This document shows, in pieces, positions 1 to 8,004 of a DNA stretch of 64,000 nucleotides. The first letter of the stretch is position 1; each line of letters begins with the position of its first letter. Made by a program: the position numbers and the translations under genes. This stretch comes from CBDIDH01 sp965277595 (GTDB lineage Bacteria; Planctomycetota; Planctomycetia; Isosphaerales; Isosphaeraceae), in NCBI GenBank assembly GCA_965277595.1, contig CBDIDH010000001.1, positions 1 through 64,000 on the forward strand, written 5' to 3'. The notes under the pieces were generated by a model that saw nothing but the letters and a program-made list of their open reading frames with translations, was not told the origin of the DNA and did no database searches.

Positions 1-237
1 GTTCTTGCGAGGGATGCCGGCCTGGCGAGCGATCGGCTCGACCGACTTGCGTTGAAGGCCGCTGAGGAGCCCCCGAAGGAAGGCGGCGGCATGGTCGCGT
101 TGCTCCTGGCGACGGAACGCGGGCAGGTAACGCTTGAGGAACCCAGCGAGGTGAGACCGGCAGTCGCGCACGTCGTCGCTCGAGACGGTGGCATCGGCCA
201 GGAGGGCGACGGCCTCGGGGTGCTCCAGCAGCGACAT
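1..237 (-). CDS. IS701-family-like transposase, N-terminal part
   Basis: From the ATG at 237 about 79 codons are visible before the window edge. The product has a helical N-terminus with the pattern LKRYLPAFRRQEQRDHAAAF followed by a segment around QRKSVEPIARQAGIPRK. This is how DDE transposases of the IS701 type begin (short helical region, then RR.E.R.HA and a basic KSVEPIA motif). The catalytic domain lies outside the window. The gene runs away from the HNH gene it interrupted. Activity cannot be judged. Confidence 0.6.
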   Translation of the reverse strand, partial: MSLLEHPEAVALLADATVSSDDVRDCRSHLAGFLKRYLPAFRRQEQRDHAAAFLRGLLSGLQRKSVEPIARQAGIPRKN

Positions 238-318
238 GGCGGCGACTCCTGGCGTTGGGGCTCCATGTCGCCCATCATAAGTCGAACGAAGCCATGGCAA
301 AACGAAAATCCGTGACAG
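1..318 (-). mobile_element. End of an IS701-like insertion sequence (runs off the window)
   Basis: The window opens inside an insertion element. Its transposase gene starts at 237 and reads off the left edge. The outer end is placed near 318, because homology to the HNH gene stops there and the minus-strand sequence beginning CTGTCACGGATTTTC looks like a terminal inverted repeat. The other end is outside the window, so length, partner repeat and target duplication cannot be seen. The family assignment is from recall of transposase N-terminal sequence only. Confidence 0.5.
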
Positions 319-1526
319 TAGAAGTACGATTGGTTCTTGAACGGTTGGTCATCGCCCGGTATCCCCGGCCATTGCACGTCGAAGGTGATGAACTCGGTGG
401 AGACGACAGCCGTCTGGCTCCCGAAATCCAGCACGAACCGGGGCGACCCGTTGGCCAGGAAGTCCCGCCAGAAGTTGACCTCGCTCAGGTACTTGTCGTT
501 GAACATCCGGGCCTTCAGGCTGGTTACCCTGCGGCCGATCTTCTCGGCAGGGAGCGGGACGAGGCCGTCCGAGGTCAGGTGCCGCTCCGGTCGGATGCTC
601 AGGCACCACTGGTCGTCCGCCATCCGATGAAACCGGAGGTCGGCGGCGAGGTGCCACCAGAACCCCTTGCCCTCGCCCGTCGAGCGCCGCTTCGGCTCCC
701 AGGCAACCTTGCGCTCGCCGCTCGCCATGTTCAGGGGTCGATAGCGGACGACCCGCTCCTTCCCGGCCGCCTCGGCGGGGAAGTAGTATCGCCAGTGGGA
801 CGGGACGAAGCGCACTCCCAGCGTGGCCGTGTGCTTGTACATTGCCCGGTTCAGCAGCGTCACGAAACGGCGATGGCCCTCGGCATCCTGCCAGAACTGG
901 CTGGACCGGCAGCGCTCGACGGCCCGCAGGTCGATCACCTCAGAAAAGGGGCCTTTCGGATCACGCAAGTCGTGGAAGGAGTAGAGTCTGCCCTCCCGGA
1001 TGAGGAACCGGACCAGCACCGAGCGATCGTCGGGATAGCGGATGCGCCGCTTCACCTCGTCCTCTTGCCGATCGGTGAAATCGCACGGGGCGGAGAAGAC
1101 GGCGAGTGGCAGGTGGGTCAGGGGCAGCAACGAGCTATGGATGACCTCTCGCTTCAATTCGTCGGCGGGCGGGGCCGAGTCGAGAGCCGTGGCCTGACGT
1201 ATCCTGCCCTCGTGGTCGGCCTTGATCGCCCGGAGCACCGAGACGCTGTAGGTGAGCGGCTGGGAATCGACGACCTTGTGGCAGACCCGACAGAGCAGGA
1301 CCAAGTTGTCGTGCCGATCCCGCTCCACGTCCGTCATGGGGGAGTCGCCCCGAGGCCCCTGGCGGCTGTCGGCGACGATGTGGGCAATCTCGCCGATGTA
1401 GGCGCTGTCGTCGGCAGAATTCCCCGGCTCGACGAGTTCCCGACCGCAGCCGGGGAAGGCACACCGGCCGGCTGATCGGAGGTAGACGATCCTGGCCTCC
1501 TTCTCGGAGACATCGGTCCTCGCCAT
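319..1526 (-). pseudogene. HNH endonuclease, 3' end cut by the IS701-like element
   Basis: Read from the ATG at 1526, a frame of about 402 codons encodes an N-terminal HNH nuclease domain. A CAFPGC zinc pair near residue 23 is followed by an IAHIV histidine, an HDNLVLLC asparagine/cysteine segment and a final CH pair. The remaining ~300 residues form a domain I do not recognise, rich in Trp, Arg and aromatic residues. The frame stays open past 318 into IS sequence, so the natural C-terminus is lost or replaced. It starts 18 bp after the protease gene, so it is the third gene of an XRE-ImmA-HNH operon and would be the DNA-cutting effector. Whether the truncated product works is unknown. Confidence 0.7.
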
Positions 1527-1544
1527 CGGCCTCGTCCCTCCCGT

Positions 1545-2285
1545 TCAGAACAGGCTGCCCTGGCCCCGGTACTCGTCCTCGCTGCGGTGGATCGTCCTGG
1601 TCGCCTCGGGGATGTAGATCAGCTTGAGTCGCTGGAGGCGGACGACGAGGTTGGAGATGCTGACCTGTGCCTCGTCCTTGAGGGCGTAGAGGTCGTCCCA
1701 GCGGGTGAAGTCGAAGCGGGCCTGGGCCTCCCGGAGCAGCCAGGCGGGCATAAGCAGGGCCGACTGATAGCGGTCCACGGCGCTGCGGACCTCCGGGGCG
1801 TCCTGCCCGGCCATCAACTTCTTGTAGACCTTGTAATACCGCTCGTCCTTCATCGCCCGATCGAGCACCTTGATTAACAGGGCCGAGTCACGGCCGTGGC
1901 GGTGGACGACGTGCGGTCCCAGGTCGATGCCGTCGAGCGTCGGGTGGGCCAGGTGCGACCGGTCGAGGTCGATGTCCCAGTGCCCCGCCTCGTGGCCGAT
2001 CGTGCTCCGCTCCAGCCCCGGATTCCTCTCGAAGAGTCCGATGTGTTTCGAGTTCAGGTAGATCTTCCTGCTGGCGACGTGCAGGCCGCCCAAGATCTGC
2101 TCGCCCGGCCCCTCCTCGATCTCGTCCCAGTCGAAGTCCAGCCCTAAGACCTGCTCGACGATGTGCTCGATCGGGACGGGGAAGGCGACCGTGACCGCCG
2201 CCTTCGCCTCGTACTGACGGATGCGGGAGGCCGTCACTTCGTCGATCACCACGTTCCGCAGGAACTTGAGGGGCTTTCGACTCAT
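1545..2285 (-). CDS. ImmA/IrrE-family zinc metallopeptidase
   Basis: A 246-residue protein with the gluzincin motif HEAGH near residues 98-102 in the context STIGHEAGHWDID, typical of ImmA/IrrE (peptidase M78) proteins. These cleave or inactivate a partner XRE repressor after a stress or phage signal. The ATG at 2285 overlaps the TGA of the upstream XRE gene by one base (TGATG), so the two are translationally coupled, as in ImmA-ImmR pairs. A longer TTG start three bases upstream is possible. Expected job: relieve repression of this operon and so of the HNH gene behind it. Family is sure; the specific substrate is inferred from context. Confidence 0.87.
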   Translation of the reverse strand: MSRKPLKFLRNVVIDEVTASRIRQYEAKAAVTVAFPVPIEHIVEQVLGLDFDWDEIEEGPGEQILGGLHVASRKIYLNSKHIGLFERNPGLERSTIGHEAGHWDIDLDRSHLAHPTLDGIDLGPHVVHRHGRDSALLIKVLDRAMKDERYYKVYKKLMAGQDAPEVRSAVDRYQSALLMPAWLLREAQARFDFTRWDDLYALKDEAQVSISNLVVRLQRLKLIYIPEATRTIHRSEDEYRGQGSLF

Positions 2286-2629
2286 CAAGAGTCCTCTTTC
2301 ATATCTTCCAGGATCTTGTCCAAGGCGTCGTCGTCGAGGTCCGCCAACTTGCGAAACACGTCGGGGCGTTGGATCACCCGCTTCCTGACGGATTCCGGGA
2401 CCTTCTTGGCGAGGATCAGCAACTCGTCCGCATCCGCTTCCAGGGCCTTGCCCAGCTTGAGGATCAGTTCCTCGCTGGGGTAGTCGCCGAAGTCGAGCTT
2501 CTCGTTCTCGATCTTGGAGATGTACGTGAAGTTGACCTTCACCTTCGTCGCCAGGTCACGCTGGCTGAGGTTCTTGGACTTCCGCAATTCCCGGATCTTC
2601 TCGCCGAAGGTCATTTGCATCGCACTCAA
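2285..2629 (-). CDS. XRE-family transcriptional regulator (ImmR-like)
   Basis: A small protein with an N-terminal Cro/CI helix-turn-helix (MTFGEKIRELRKSKNLSQRD, then LATKVKVNFTYISKIENEK) and a C-terminal acidic helical part. It is paralogous to the regulator at 8805-9167; both share FGDYPS and QRPD segments. Start codons possible are TTG 2629, ATG 2620 and ATG 2614, and none has a clear Shine-Dalgarno sequence. The -10 box ends at 2650, so the leader is very short. An inverted repeat overlaps the -35 box, which points to autorepression. First gene of the XRE-ImmA-HNH operon. Confidence 0.85.
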   Translation of the reverse strand: MSAMQMTFGEKIRELRKSKNLSQRDLATKVKVNFTYISKIENEKLDFGDYPSEELILKLGKALEADADELLILAKKVPESVRKRVIQRPDVFRKLADLDDDALDKILEDMKEDS

Positions 2630-2649
2630 GGGGAAGGCGGAACGAGTCG

Positions 2650-2684
2650 AATATAGCCCGCTTGGCGTTTACAGTCAACGCAAA
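2650..2684 (-). promoter_or_regulatory. Promoter and candidate operator of the XRE-ImmA-HNH operon
   Basis: On the minus strand TTGACT (2678-2673), a 17-bp spacer and TATATT (2655-2650) form a near-consensus sigma-70 promoter. The interrupted palindrome GCGTT-N7-AACGC (2665-2681), flanked by a further matching TT/AA pair (2662-2663 and 2683-2684), covers the -35 box, where a dimeric XRE repressor would block polymerase. The site also lies in front of the divergent caspase gene. Confidence 0.65.
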
Positions 2685-2808
2685 ACTTCCGCTTGCCTCG
2701 ACGCCGGTTCACTGGTATCTTCTTGATGGGTCTGGAACTCCTGCGACCGACATCGGGTTGGGCGAGGCGACCGGGGTTCGAGCACTCCGCCAAGAGCGAG
2801 ATCATGGC

Positions 2809-4545
2809 ATGTCACCGACCCCGAAGAAACCGAAGAGCCGGGCCAAGCCAAAGCCGAAGGGCCAGTCGCTCAAAGTCCAGGCCGCAAAGAAGTCGAAGAG
2901 CCCGTCAACCGCAAAGCCGAGCCCCAAGCCGTCGAAAAGCCCTTCGGCCCCGGAATCGAAGGCGAAGACTCCCTCGAAAGCGAAGCCGAAGGGCGCACCG
3001 TCCAGGAAGACTCCGAGCCGGGATCGTGCCCTCGTCGTCGGGATCAGCGACTACCCCTCCCCCCTCACGAAGCTGCCCGCTGTCGCCGCCGATGTGCGTG
3101 AGATGGGCAAGATCCTGCGGGCGAAGGACGGCACTTTTCGCAGCACTGGCGTGGCCGTCCTGACCGAGAAGCTGGCGACCCGCAAGGAGATCCTGGCCGC
3201 CCTCCGTGCGACGTTCGGCGGGGCGACGGCCGACCAGACCGTCTTCGTCTACCTCGCCGGTCACGGCGGGATCGAGGACGGGCAGTATTACTTCATCGCC
3301 CACGACACCGACTGCGAAAAGATGGCAGAGACGGGAGTTCCCCTCACCCAGATCAAGGCCCTGTTCGACGCCTCACGGAGTCATCGTGTCTTCCTCTGGC
3401 TCGACTTCTGCCACTCCGGCGGGATTCTCGTCCGTGGCCGGCGCACGCCGATGGCCGACGACCGGTTCATCATCGACCGGACGATCCGGGTGGTCCAGGG
3501 CCACGGCAAGGTCATCGTTGCGGCCTGCTCGCCGAGCCAGTCCGCCTACGAGAACTCTCAGGTCGGGCACGGCTTCTTCACGGACGCCCTGCTCCGGGGG
3601 CTCAAGGGCGGTGCCGTCGCCAGCGGTGAGGTCACGTCGAACTCGCTCTTCGACTTCATCGACCGGCAGGTGGGCGGCGTCCGGCAACGGCCGATGCAGT
3701 TCGGCCACACGACCGGCCGGATCGTCCTGATGCACTACCAGGACCGTTCGGGCGGTGCGGCGAAGTCACCGGTTGCCCCACTCAAGACCAAAGCCATCAA
3801 GGTTTCCCCGAAGAAGAAGGCTCCGGCCAGGTCGAAGGGGACCTGGGTGATGCTGGGTCGCCACTACTTCCTCGCCCAGGCCGTCCGCTCGAACAAGGAC
3901 GGCACCATCACCCTCGTCATATCGCCCGCCAGCGGTGAGGGGGAGGCGGACCTCGCCAGCCTTCGGCCCGGCCCCTACGGCGGCGGCTCGACGCTCCCGT
4001 TCGCCTGGAACAACGACGCCGGCTCGGCCCGGATCAAGGAGGTCGAGTCCGAGATGTCCGACGGGAGCCACGCCTGGACGATCACGTTGACGCCCCAGGA
4101 CGCCGGTTCGGGGGGCGTCTTCAACGAGATGTCGATCAACACCGGCGGGAAGAACTACTCCGCCGACGACATCGCTCGGCTCCGGGCCGGGCGCATCCTG
4201 CTCAACGACCCGCCGCCCAAGGCGGACTCCGATCGCAGTTACGACATGCTGGGCACCATGCTCGAAGGATACATCCAGGGCTCCGGCGGTCGATCGCAGG
4301 TGCAGGAGAGCCCCATCCGTGCCGTCCACGCTGAGCACAGCCGTAACCCGAACTGGAAGCACTACGCTCGCCTTCAGGTCGTCCACACGCTCAAGGTGTC
4401 CGGCACGGTGGATCACATCCTCGAACTCAAGCTCGGGTCGGTGCGTTCCGGGCGGCTGCCCGTCAGCTTCCGTGGCAGGCGGGACCGGAGGGGTTCCGAC
4501 AAATCGACGATCATCGAACTCTCGGGGACCTGCCCGCTCGGGTGA
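2809..4545 (+). CDS. Caspase-like (peptidase C14) protein with basic N-terminal tail
   Basis: A 578-residue protein if translation starts at the ATG at 2809. Residues 1-70 are Lys/Pro/Ser-rich and resemble a histone H1 tail. Residues ~72-290 form a caspase-fold peptidase with histidine in YLAGHG (about residue 152) and cysteine in LDFCHSGG (about residue 201). The C-terminal ~250 residues are a domain I do not recognise. The reading frame is open upstream to 2662, but that part reads through the operator region, so the short start is preferred. It diverges from the XRE-ImmA-HNH operon and is followed 51 bp later by a co-directional gene. A proteolytic effector in a conflict system is plausible; this is inference. 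Confidence 0.85.
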   Translation: MSPTPKKPKSRAKPKPKGQSLKVQAAKKSKSPSTAKPSPKPSKSPSAPESKAKTPSKAKPKGAPSRKTPSRDRALVVGISDYPSPLTKLPAVAADVREMGKILRAKDGTFRSTGVAVLTEKLATRKEILAALRATFGGATADQTVFVYLAGHGGIEDGQYYFIAHDTDCEKMAETGVPLTQIKALFDASRSHRVFLWLDFCHSGGILVRGRRTPMADDRFIIDRTIRVVQGHGKVIVAACSPSQSAYENSQVGHGFFTDALLRGLKGGAVASGEVTSNSLFDFIDRQVGGVRQRPMQFGHTTGRIVLMHYQDRSGGAAKSPVAPLKTKAIKVSPKKKAPARSKGTWVMLGRHYFLAQAVRSNKDGTITLVISPASGEGEADLASLRPGPYGGGSTLPFAWNNDAGSARIKEVESEMSDGSHAWTITLTPQDAGSGGVFNEMSINTGGKNYSADDIARLRAGRILLNDPPPKADSDRSYDMLGTMLEGYIQGSGGRSQVQESPIRAVHAEHSRNPNWKHYARLQVVHTLKVSGTVDHILELKLGSVRSGRLPVSFRGRRDRRGSDKSTIIELSGTCPLG

Positions 4546-4596
4546 ATCGGCCCGTTAGGCGGGCTAGGGCGGTCATTCCGGTGAGGAGTGGGCGAG

Positions 4597-5307
4597 ATGC
4601 ATTCGAGTCCGGAAGGTTTCCTGTCCGCTGAGGAACTGGTCCATTATCGGATGATTTCGTACCACCGCCAGCGGGTCGAGGCGATCATCGGCGGGGATTC
4701 TCCCTTCCGCCTGAAGCCGGGAGGGAGACTGATCGTCCACCTGATCCCGGCCGAGACGGTGCGAACCCGCAAGCGATTCACAGCCTCGGACCTCAAGGTC
4801 CACGGCAAGGATCTCCGGCCGCTCGGGGAGCAGAGCGGTCGCCACCGTTTCAATGAGGACGGATACCTCGCTTATGACGGGGAGGGCGAGGTCGGGGCGT
4901 ACTCGCAACTCCACCGGGACGGGCGTCTCGAAGCCGTGACAACGGACGCCACTTACGAGCAGCACGGGACCAGGGCCTTGCGGGACGGCTTCTGCGAGCG
5001 GGCGATCTTCGAGGCGGTGGGCGAGCATCTGCGGTTCTGCAAGGGCATCGGGATCGCCGCCCCGGTGTGGTCCTTCGTCGCCCTGTCGGGTTGCCACGGC
5101 GTGCGAGGCAGGACTTGGCACGGCCCCGGCGAGGAGGCCATCCAGCGTCCCGTCGTCTACTTGCCCGAGTTCGAGGTCGAGTCGTTGGATATCGAGCCCG
5201 TCACGCACCTCCGTCCCCTGTTCGACTGCCTGGCGAATGCCGTGGGCCTGGAGCGGTCGCTCAACTACGACGAACGGGGCAGCAGGACGGAGCGGCAAGG
5301 ATGGTGA
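4597..5307 (+). CDS. Unknown protein resembling the C-terminal domain of AlbA_2/Schlafen-like proteins
   Basis: A 236-residue protein starting at the ATG at 4597, which has a GAGGAG Shine-Dalgarno eight bases upstream; a GTG at 4588 is less well placed. The segment RLIVHLIPAET, a later QLHRDGRLEAV stretch and a closing VWSFVALSGCHGV segment resemble the region that follows the AlbA_2 domain in bacterial Schlafen-like proteins, here as a free-standing protein. It follows the caspase gene and probably shares its transcript. No catalytic motif is visible. The assignment is from remembered pattern and should be treated as weak. Confidence 0.65.
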   Translation: MHSSPEGFLSAEELVHYRMISYHRQRVEAIIGGDSPFRLKPGGRLIVHLIPAETVRTRKRFTASDLKVHGKDLRPLGEQSGRHRFNEDGYLAYDGEGEVGAYSQLHRDGRLEAVTTDATYEQHGTRALRDGFCERAIFEAVGEHLRFCKGIGIAAPVWSFVALSGCHGVRGRTWHGPGEEAIQRPVVYLPEFEVESLDIEPVTHLRPLFDCLANAVGLERSLNYDERGSRTERQGW

Positions 5308-5370
5308 TCTTCGGAACAGAGGCGGGCAGCGTAGCCCGCTGGACGGCGGTCACACGATCGCCTGAGAGCC

Positions 5371-5541
5371 ATGGATGGGGCCGAGGCGACCGGGTTCGGC
5401 GACCGTGAGCGGGTGCTCGACCAGGCCGACGCCCACATCGACGACCTCTTGTTCCCGCTCAAGACGCAGGGCGGGATGCCGGAGGCCGAGGCCAGGCTCC
5501 GGGAGGTGCGGCGGATACTCAACCGGGGCCTGGAGGGATAG
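5371..5541 (+). CDS. Small hypothetical protein (56 residues)
   Basis: An ATG at 5371 opens a 56-codon frame ending at a TAG at 5539-5541. The product is acidic and helical (for example DRERVLDQADAHIDDLLFPL) with a closing EARLREVRRILNRGLEG helix. Third-position GC is high as in neighbouring genes, which supports coding. No Shine-Dalgarno sequence is convincing. It lies between the caspase pair and the convergent ParB-methyltransferase gene. Function unknown. Confidence 0.4.
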   Translation: MDGAEATGFGDRERVLDQADAHIDDLLFPLKTQGGMPEAEARLREVRRILNRGLEG

Positions 5542-5574
5542 CCCACGGCCCTCCCCCGGTCGGAACTTCCCGGC

Positions 5575-6735
5575 TCACAGGTAGTCGTCCGGCAGGAAGT
5601 AGTGCGGACGCAGCTTCGGCATGTTGAAGAGCAAGACCTCGCAGTGGTAGTCCACCGCCGGGAACACGTCCCTGGGCAGCGAGACGATCGAGGTGATCGG
5701 CGGGCACTCGTCCCGCACCCAGCGCCAGCGGGATGAGGTCGTCTTCTGCCCCAGCCGGAAGGTCATCGGGGCGAACAGGACGATCGGGGTCTCGGGCGGC
5801 ACAAGCTCCAGGATGCGGCGGAGGAAGACCGGGACGAGGTTGACCTTCCCGCCGCCGTTGTCGCCGCTGAACGGCGGGTTGCACAGGACCAGATCGCAGT
5901 CGATCCGCCCGGTCGTGGCGAGGAAGTCCCGGCCCCGCTTGATCTCGTATGAGACGACCTCGGCCCGCTCCCAGGGCGTCGTGAGGTTGTCCCTCCCGGC
6001 GCACGGGTCCAGGATCGTGCGGACCTCGTGGAGCGGGGCGATCAGGTCGTGGAGGAAGCGGCAGAGGCCGGGCGGGGTCTCGATGTCGGAGGGGCGGCCC
6101 ACCATGTCGAAGTGGTGGGTGCAGTTGTAGCTTCGACGGCGGGCGGGGAGGCGAAGTTCGTCGGGGCTTTCGTCGTCCTCCTGTTCCTCCTCCTCGTCCA
6201 CGACCTGTTCGCTGTCCAGCCCGGTGGGCCGGGAAGCGGGCCGGGTCTTGCCGTCGGCACCGATCGTCCGCTCCAACTGCGGGATTTCCGCAGTTGACAG
6301 CAAGGCGGCCCGCACGGCGGCGACCGTCTTGTCGTCCACCCCGAGTTGCTTGCCGACCCAGCGGTTCGACCGCCCCGGCGTCTCCCGCAACTGGTCGGCG
6401 ACGATCGCCCGCTTGCCCGCCTGGTCGAGTTGCCGCCGGGCCAGGTTCAGGGCACGGGCCAGGGTGCGCTTCTCCTGGTCGGAGAGGCCGTCCTTGACGA
6501 CCTCGGGGCAGTCGTAGCCGAGTTCGTCGGCGATCCCCTTGCGGCGGTTGCCATCGATGATGCCCCGGACCGGGCCGTCGCCATCGACGAGGATCGGGAC
6601 CAGGACGCCGTGGAGGGCGATATTTCCCCGTAGGGCCTCGTGCTGCTCGGGGGGTAGCGGCGGCAGTTCCAGCACCGGCTCGTAGCGGGGCGTCTTCCGT
6701 GTCCTCGAACTCCTCGGGCGGGGGGCGGTGGCCAT
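5575..6735 (-). CDS. ParB-domain / N6-adenine DNA methyltransferase fusion
   Basis: A 386-residue protein from the ATG at 6735, preceded by AGGACC; an upstream in-frame ATG would add 34 residues. Residues ~20-130 match a ParB/Srx-type domain (GVLVPILVDGDG, then GIIDGNRRKGIADELG), followed by a KorB/Spo0J-like helical part. Residues ~215-386 form a class I methyltransferase with AdoMet motif ILDPCAGRDNL and catalytic NPPF, the signature of N6-adenine or N4-cytosine enzymes. Such fusions are frequent on plasmids and phages. The gene diverges from the Mrr-like nuclease at 7015, so the two could form a modification-restriction pair. Confidence 0.85.
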   Translation of the reverse strand: MATAPRPRSSRTRKTPRYEPVLELPPLPPEQHEALRGNIALHGVLVPILVDGDGPVRGIIDGNRRKGIADELGYDCPEVVKDGLSDQEKRTLARALNLARRQLDQAGKRAIVADQLRETPGRSNRWVGKQLGVDDKTVAAVRAALLSTAEIPQLERTIGADGKTRPASRPTGLDSEQVVDEEEEQEDDESPDELRLPARRRSYNCTHHFDMVGRPSDIETPPGLCRFLHDLIAPLHEVRTILDPCAGRDNLTTPWERAEVVSYEIKRGRDFLATTGRIDCDLVLCNPPFSGDNGGGKVNLVPVFLRRILELVPPETPIVLFAPMTFRLGQKTTSSRWRWVRDECPPITSIVSLPRDVFPAVDYHCEVLLFNMPKLRPHYFLPDDYL

Positions 6736-7014
6736 CGTCGGTCCTGGGGCCTGTTGGGGATGCTGATTGCGTACTTCGAGGAAGTGATCCATCCTAATCT
6801 GACAGGCCGTCGATTGCAGGGCACGGGTTGGCTCCATCCGAGGATGATCCGCCTCTCACGTGCGGTCGCACCGGTTGTACGGGCCGACTTGATCGAACCA
6901 CTCATACAACGGGGCCGTCCCTACCTGTTTACTCGAAGGGGACGGTGGGGGATGATTGCACCGGAAATCCGACAAGAACTTCTCCTCGGGCGGCCTCGGC
7001 ATTGAGGGAACTTC

Positions 7015-7938
7015 GTGGCGATCCCCGACTTCCAGAGCGTGATGCTCCCGCTGATCGAGACCCTCGACGACGGGCAGGAGCGGACCATGAGGGCGCTGAC
7101 CGACCTGCTCGCCGGGCGCTTCGGCCTGACCGAGGCGGAGCGTCAGGAACTCCTGCCGAGCGGGCAGCAGAGCATCTTCAGCAACCGGGTCGCCTGGTCC
7201 AAGTCGCACCTGAAGTATGCCGGCCTGCTGGAGAACCCGACGAGGGGGCGGGTCCGCATCTCCGAACTGGGGCGCAAGGTGCTGTCCGAGAAGCCCCAGG
7301 CGATCAACGTCAAGTTCCTCAAGCGGTTCCCCTCCTACTGCGAGTTCATCGGCAAGTCGGAATCGACGATCGACAAGGTAGGGGCCGGGGCGACGACGGT
7401 CATCGAGGAAGATCGGACGCCCCTCGAACTGATCGACGCCGCCTACCAGTCGCACGCCCTGGCTACGGCCGAGGAGGTCCTCACCCGGCTCAGGACGTGC
7501 ACGCCCGGATTCTTCGAGGGCGTCGTGGTCAAGCTCCTGATGGCGATGGGGTACGGCGGGGTGGCCGGTCACGGGACGGTCACGGGTAAGTCGGGCGACG
7601 GCGGGATCGACGGGGTGATCCGCCAGGATAAGTTGGGGCTCGACGTGGTGTGCATCCAGGCGAAGCGGTGGGAGGGGCCGGTGGGCAGGCCGGTCATCCA
7701 GGGGTTCGTCGGCAGCATGGACTACATCCGGGCCAGGAAGGGGGTGATCATGACGACCTCGACCTTCACCAAGGACGGGCTGGACTTCGTGGACCGGATC
7801 GAGGGGAAGAAGGTCGTCCTGATCGACGGCGGGCGACTGGCCGATCTGATGATCGAGCACAACCTCGGCGTGACGACGACCAAGACCTACGAGTTGAAGG
7901 AGGTTTCCAACGACTTCTTCGACGAGAGCGAGGGTTGA
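7015..7938 (+). CDS. Mrr-type restriction endonuclease
   Basis: A 307-residue protein starting at a GTG with GAGGGAA upstream. Residues 1-130 are a winged-helix Mrr N-terminal domain (LLPSGQQSIFSNRVAWSKSH). Residues ~160-280 are a PD-(D/E)xK nuclease with GDGGIDG (D199) and the QAK catalytic pair (Q215, K217) in VVCIQAKRW. Classical Mrr enzymes cut methylated DNA (type IV), but some relatives act as ordinary restriction enzymes next to a methyltransferase, as here with the divergent ParB-methyltransferase 280 bp away. All visible catalytic residues are present. Confidence 0.87.
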   Translation: MAIPDFQSVMLPLIETLDDGQERTMRALTDLLAGRFGLTEAERQELLPSGQQSIFSNRVAWSKSHLKYAGLLENPTRGRVRISELGRKVLSEKPQAINVKFLKRFPSYCEFIGKSESTIDKVGAGATTVIEEDRTPLELIDAAYQSHALATAEEVLTRLRTCTPGFFEGVVVKLLMAMGYGGVAGHGTVTGKSGDGGIDGVIRQDKLGLDVVCIQAKRWEGPVGRPVIQGFVGSMDYIRARKGVIMTTSTFTKDGLDFVDRIEGKKVVLIDGGRLADLMIEHNLGVTTTKTYELKEVSNDFFDESEG

Positions 7939-8004
7939 GTCCGCCGCCAGAGATACTCGTTGGTCGCTACCGGAACCTCGGCGTCAGCAGCGGCAAGACG
8001 TGTC

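Noticed and set aside
255..1475. Long plus-strand frame of 406 codons
   Set aside because: It is the antisense shadow of the HNH gene. The minus-strand frame shows HNH motifs and proper coupling to the protease gene.
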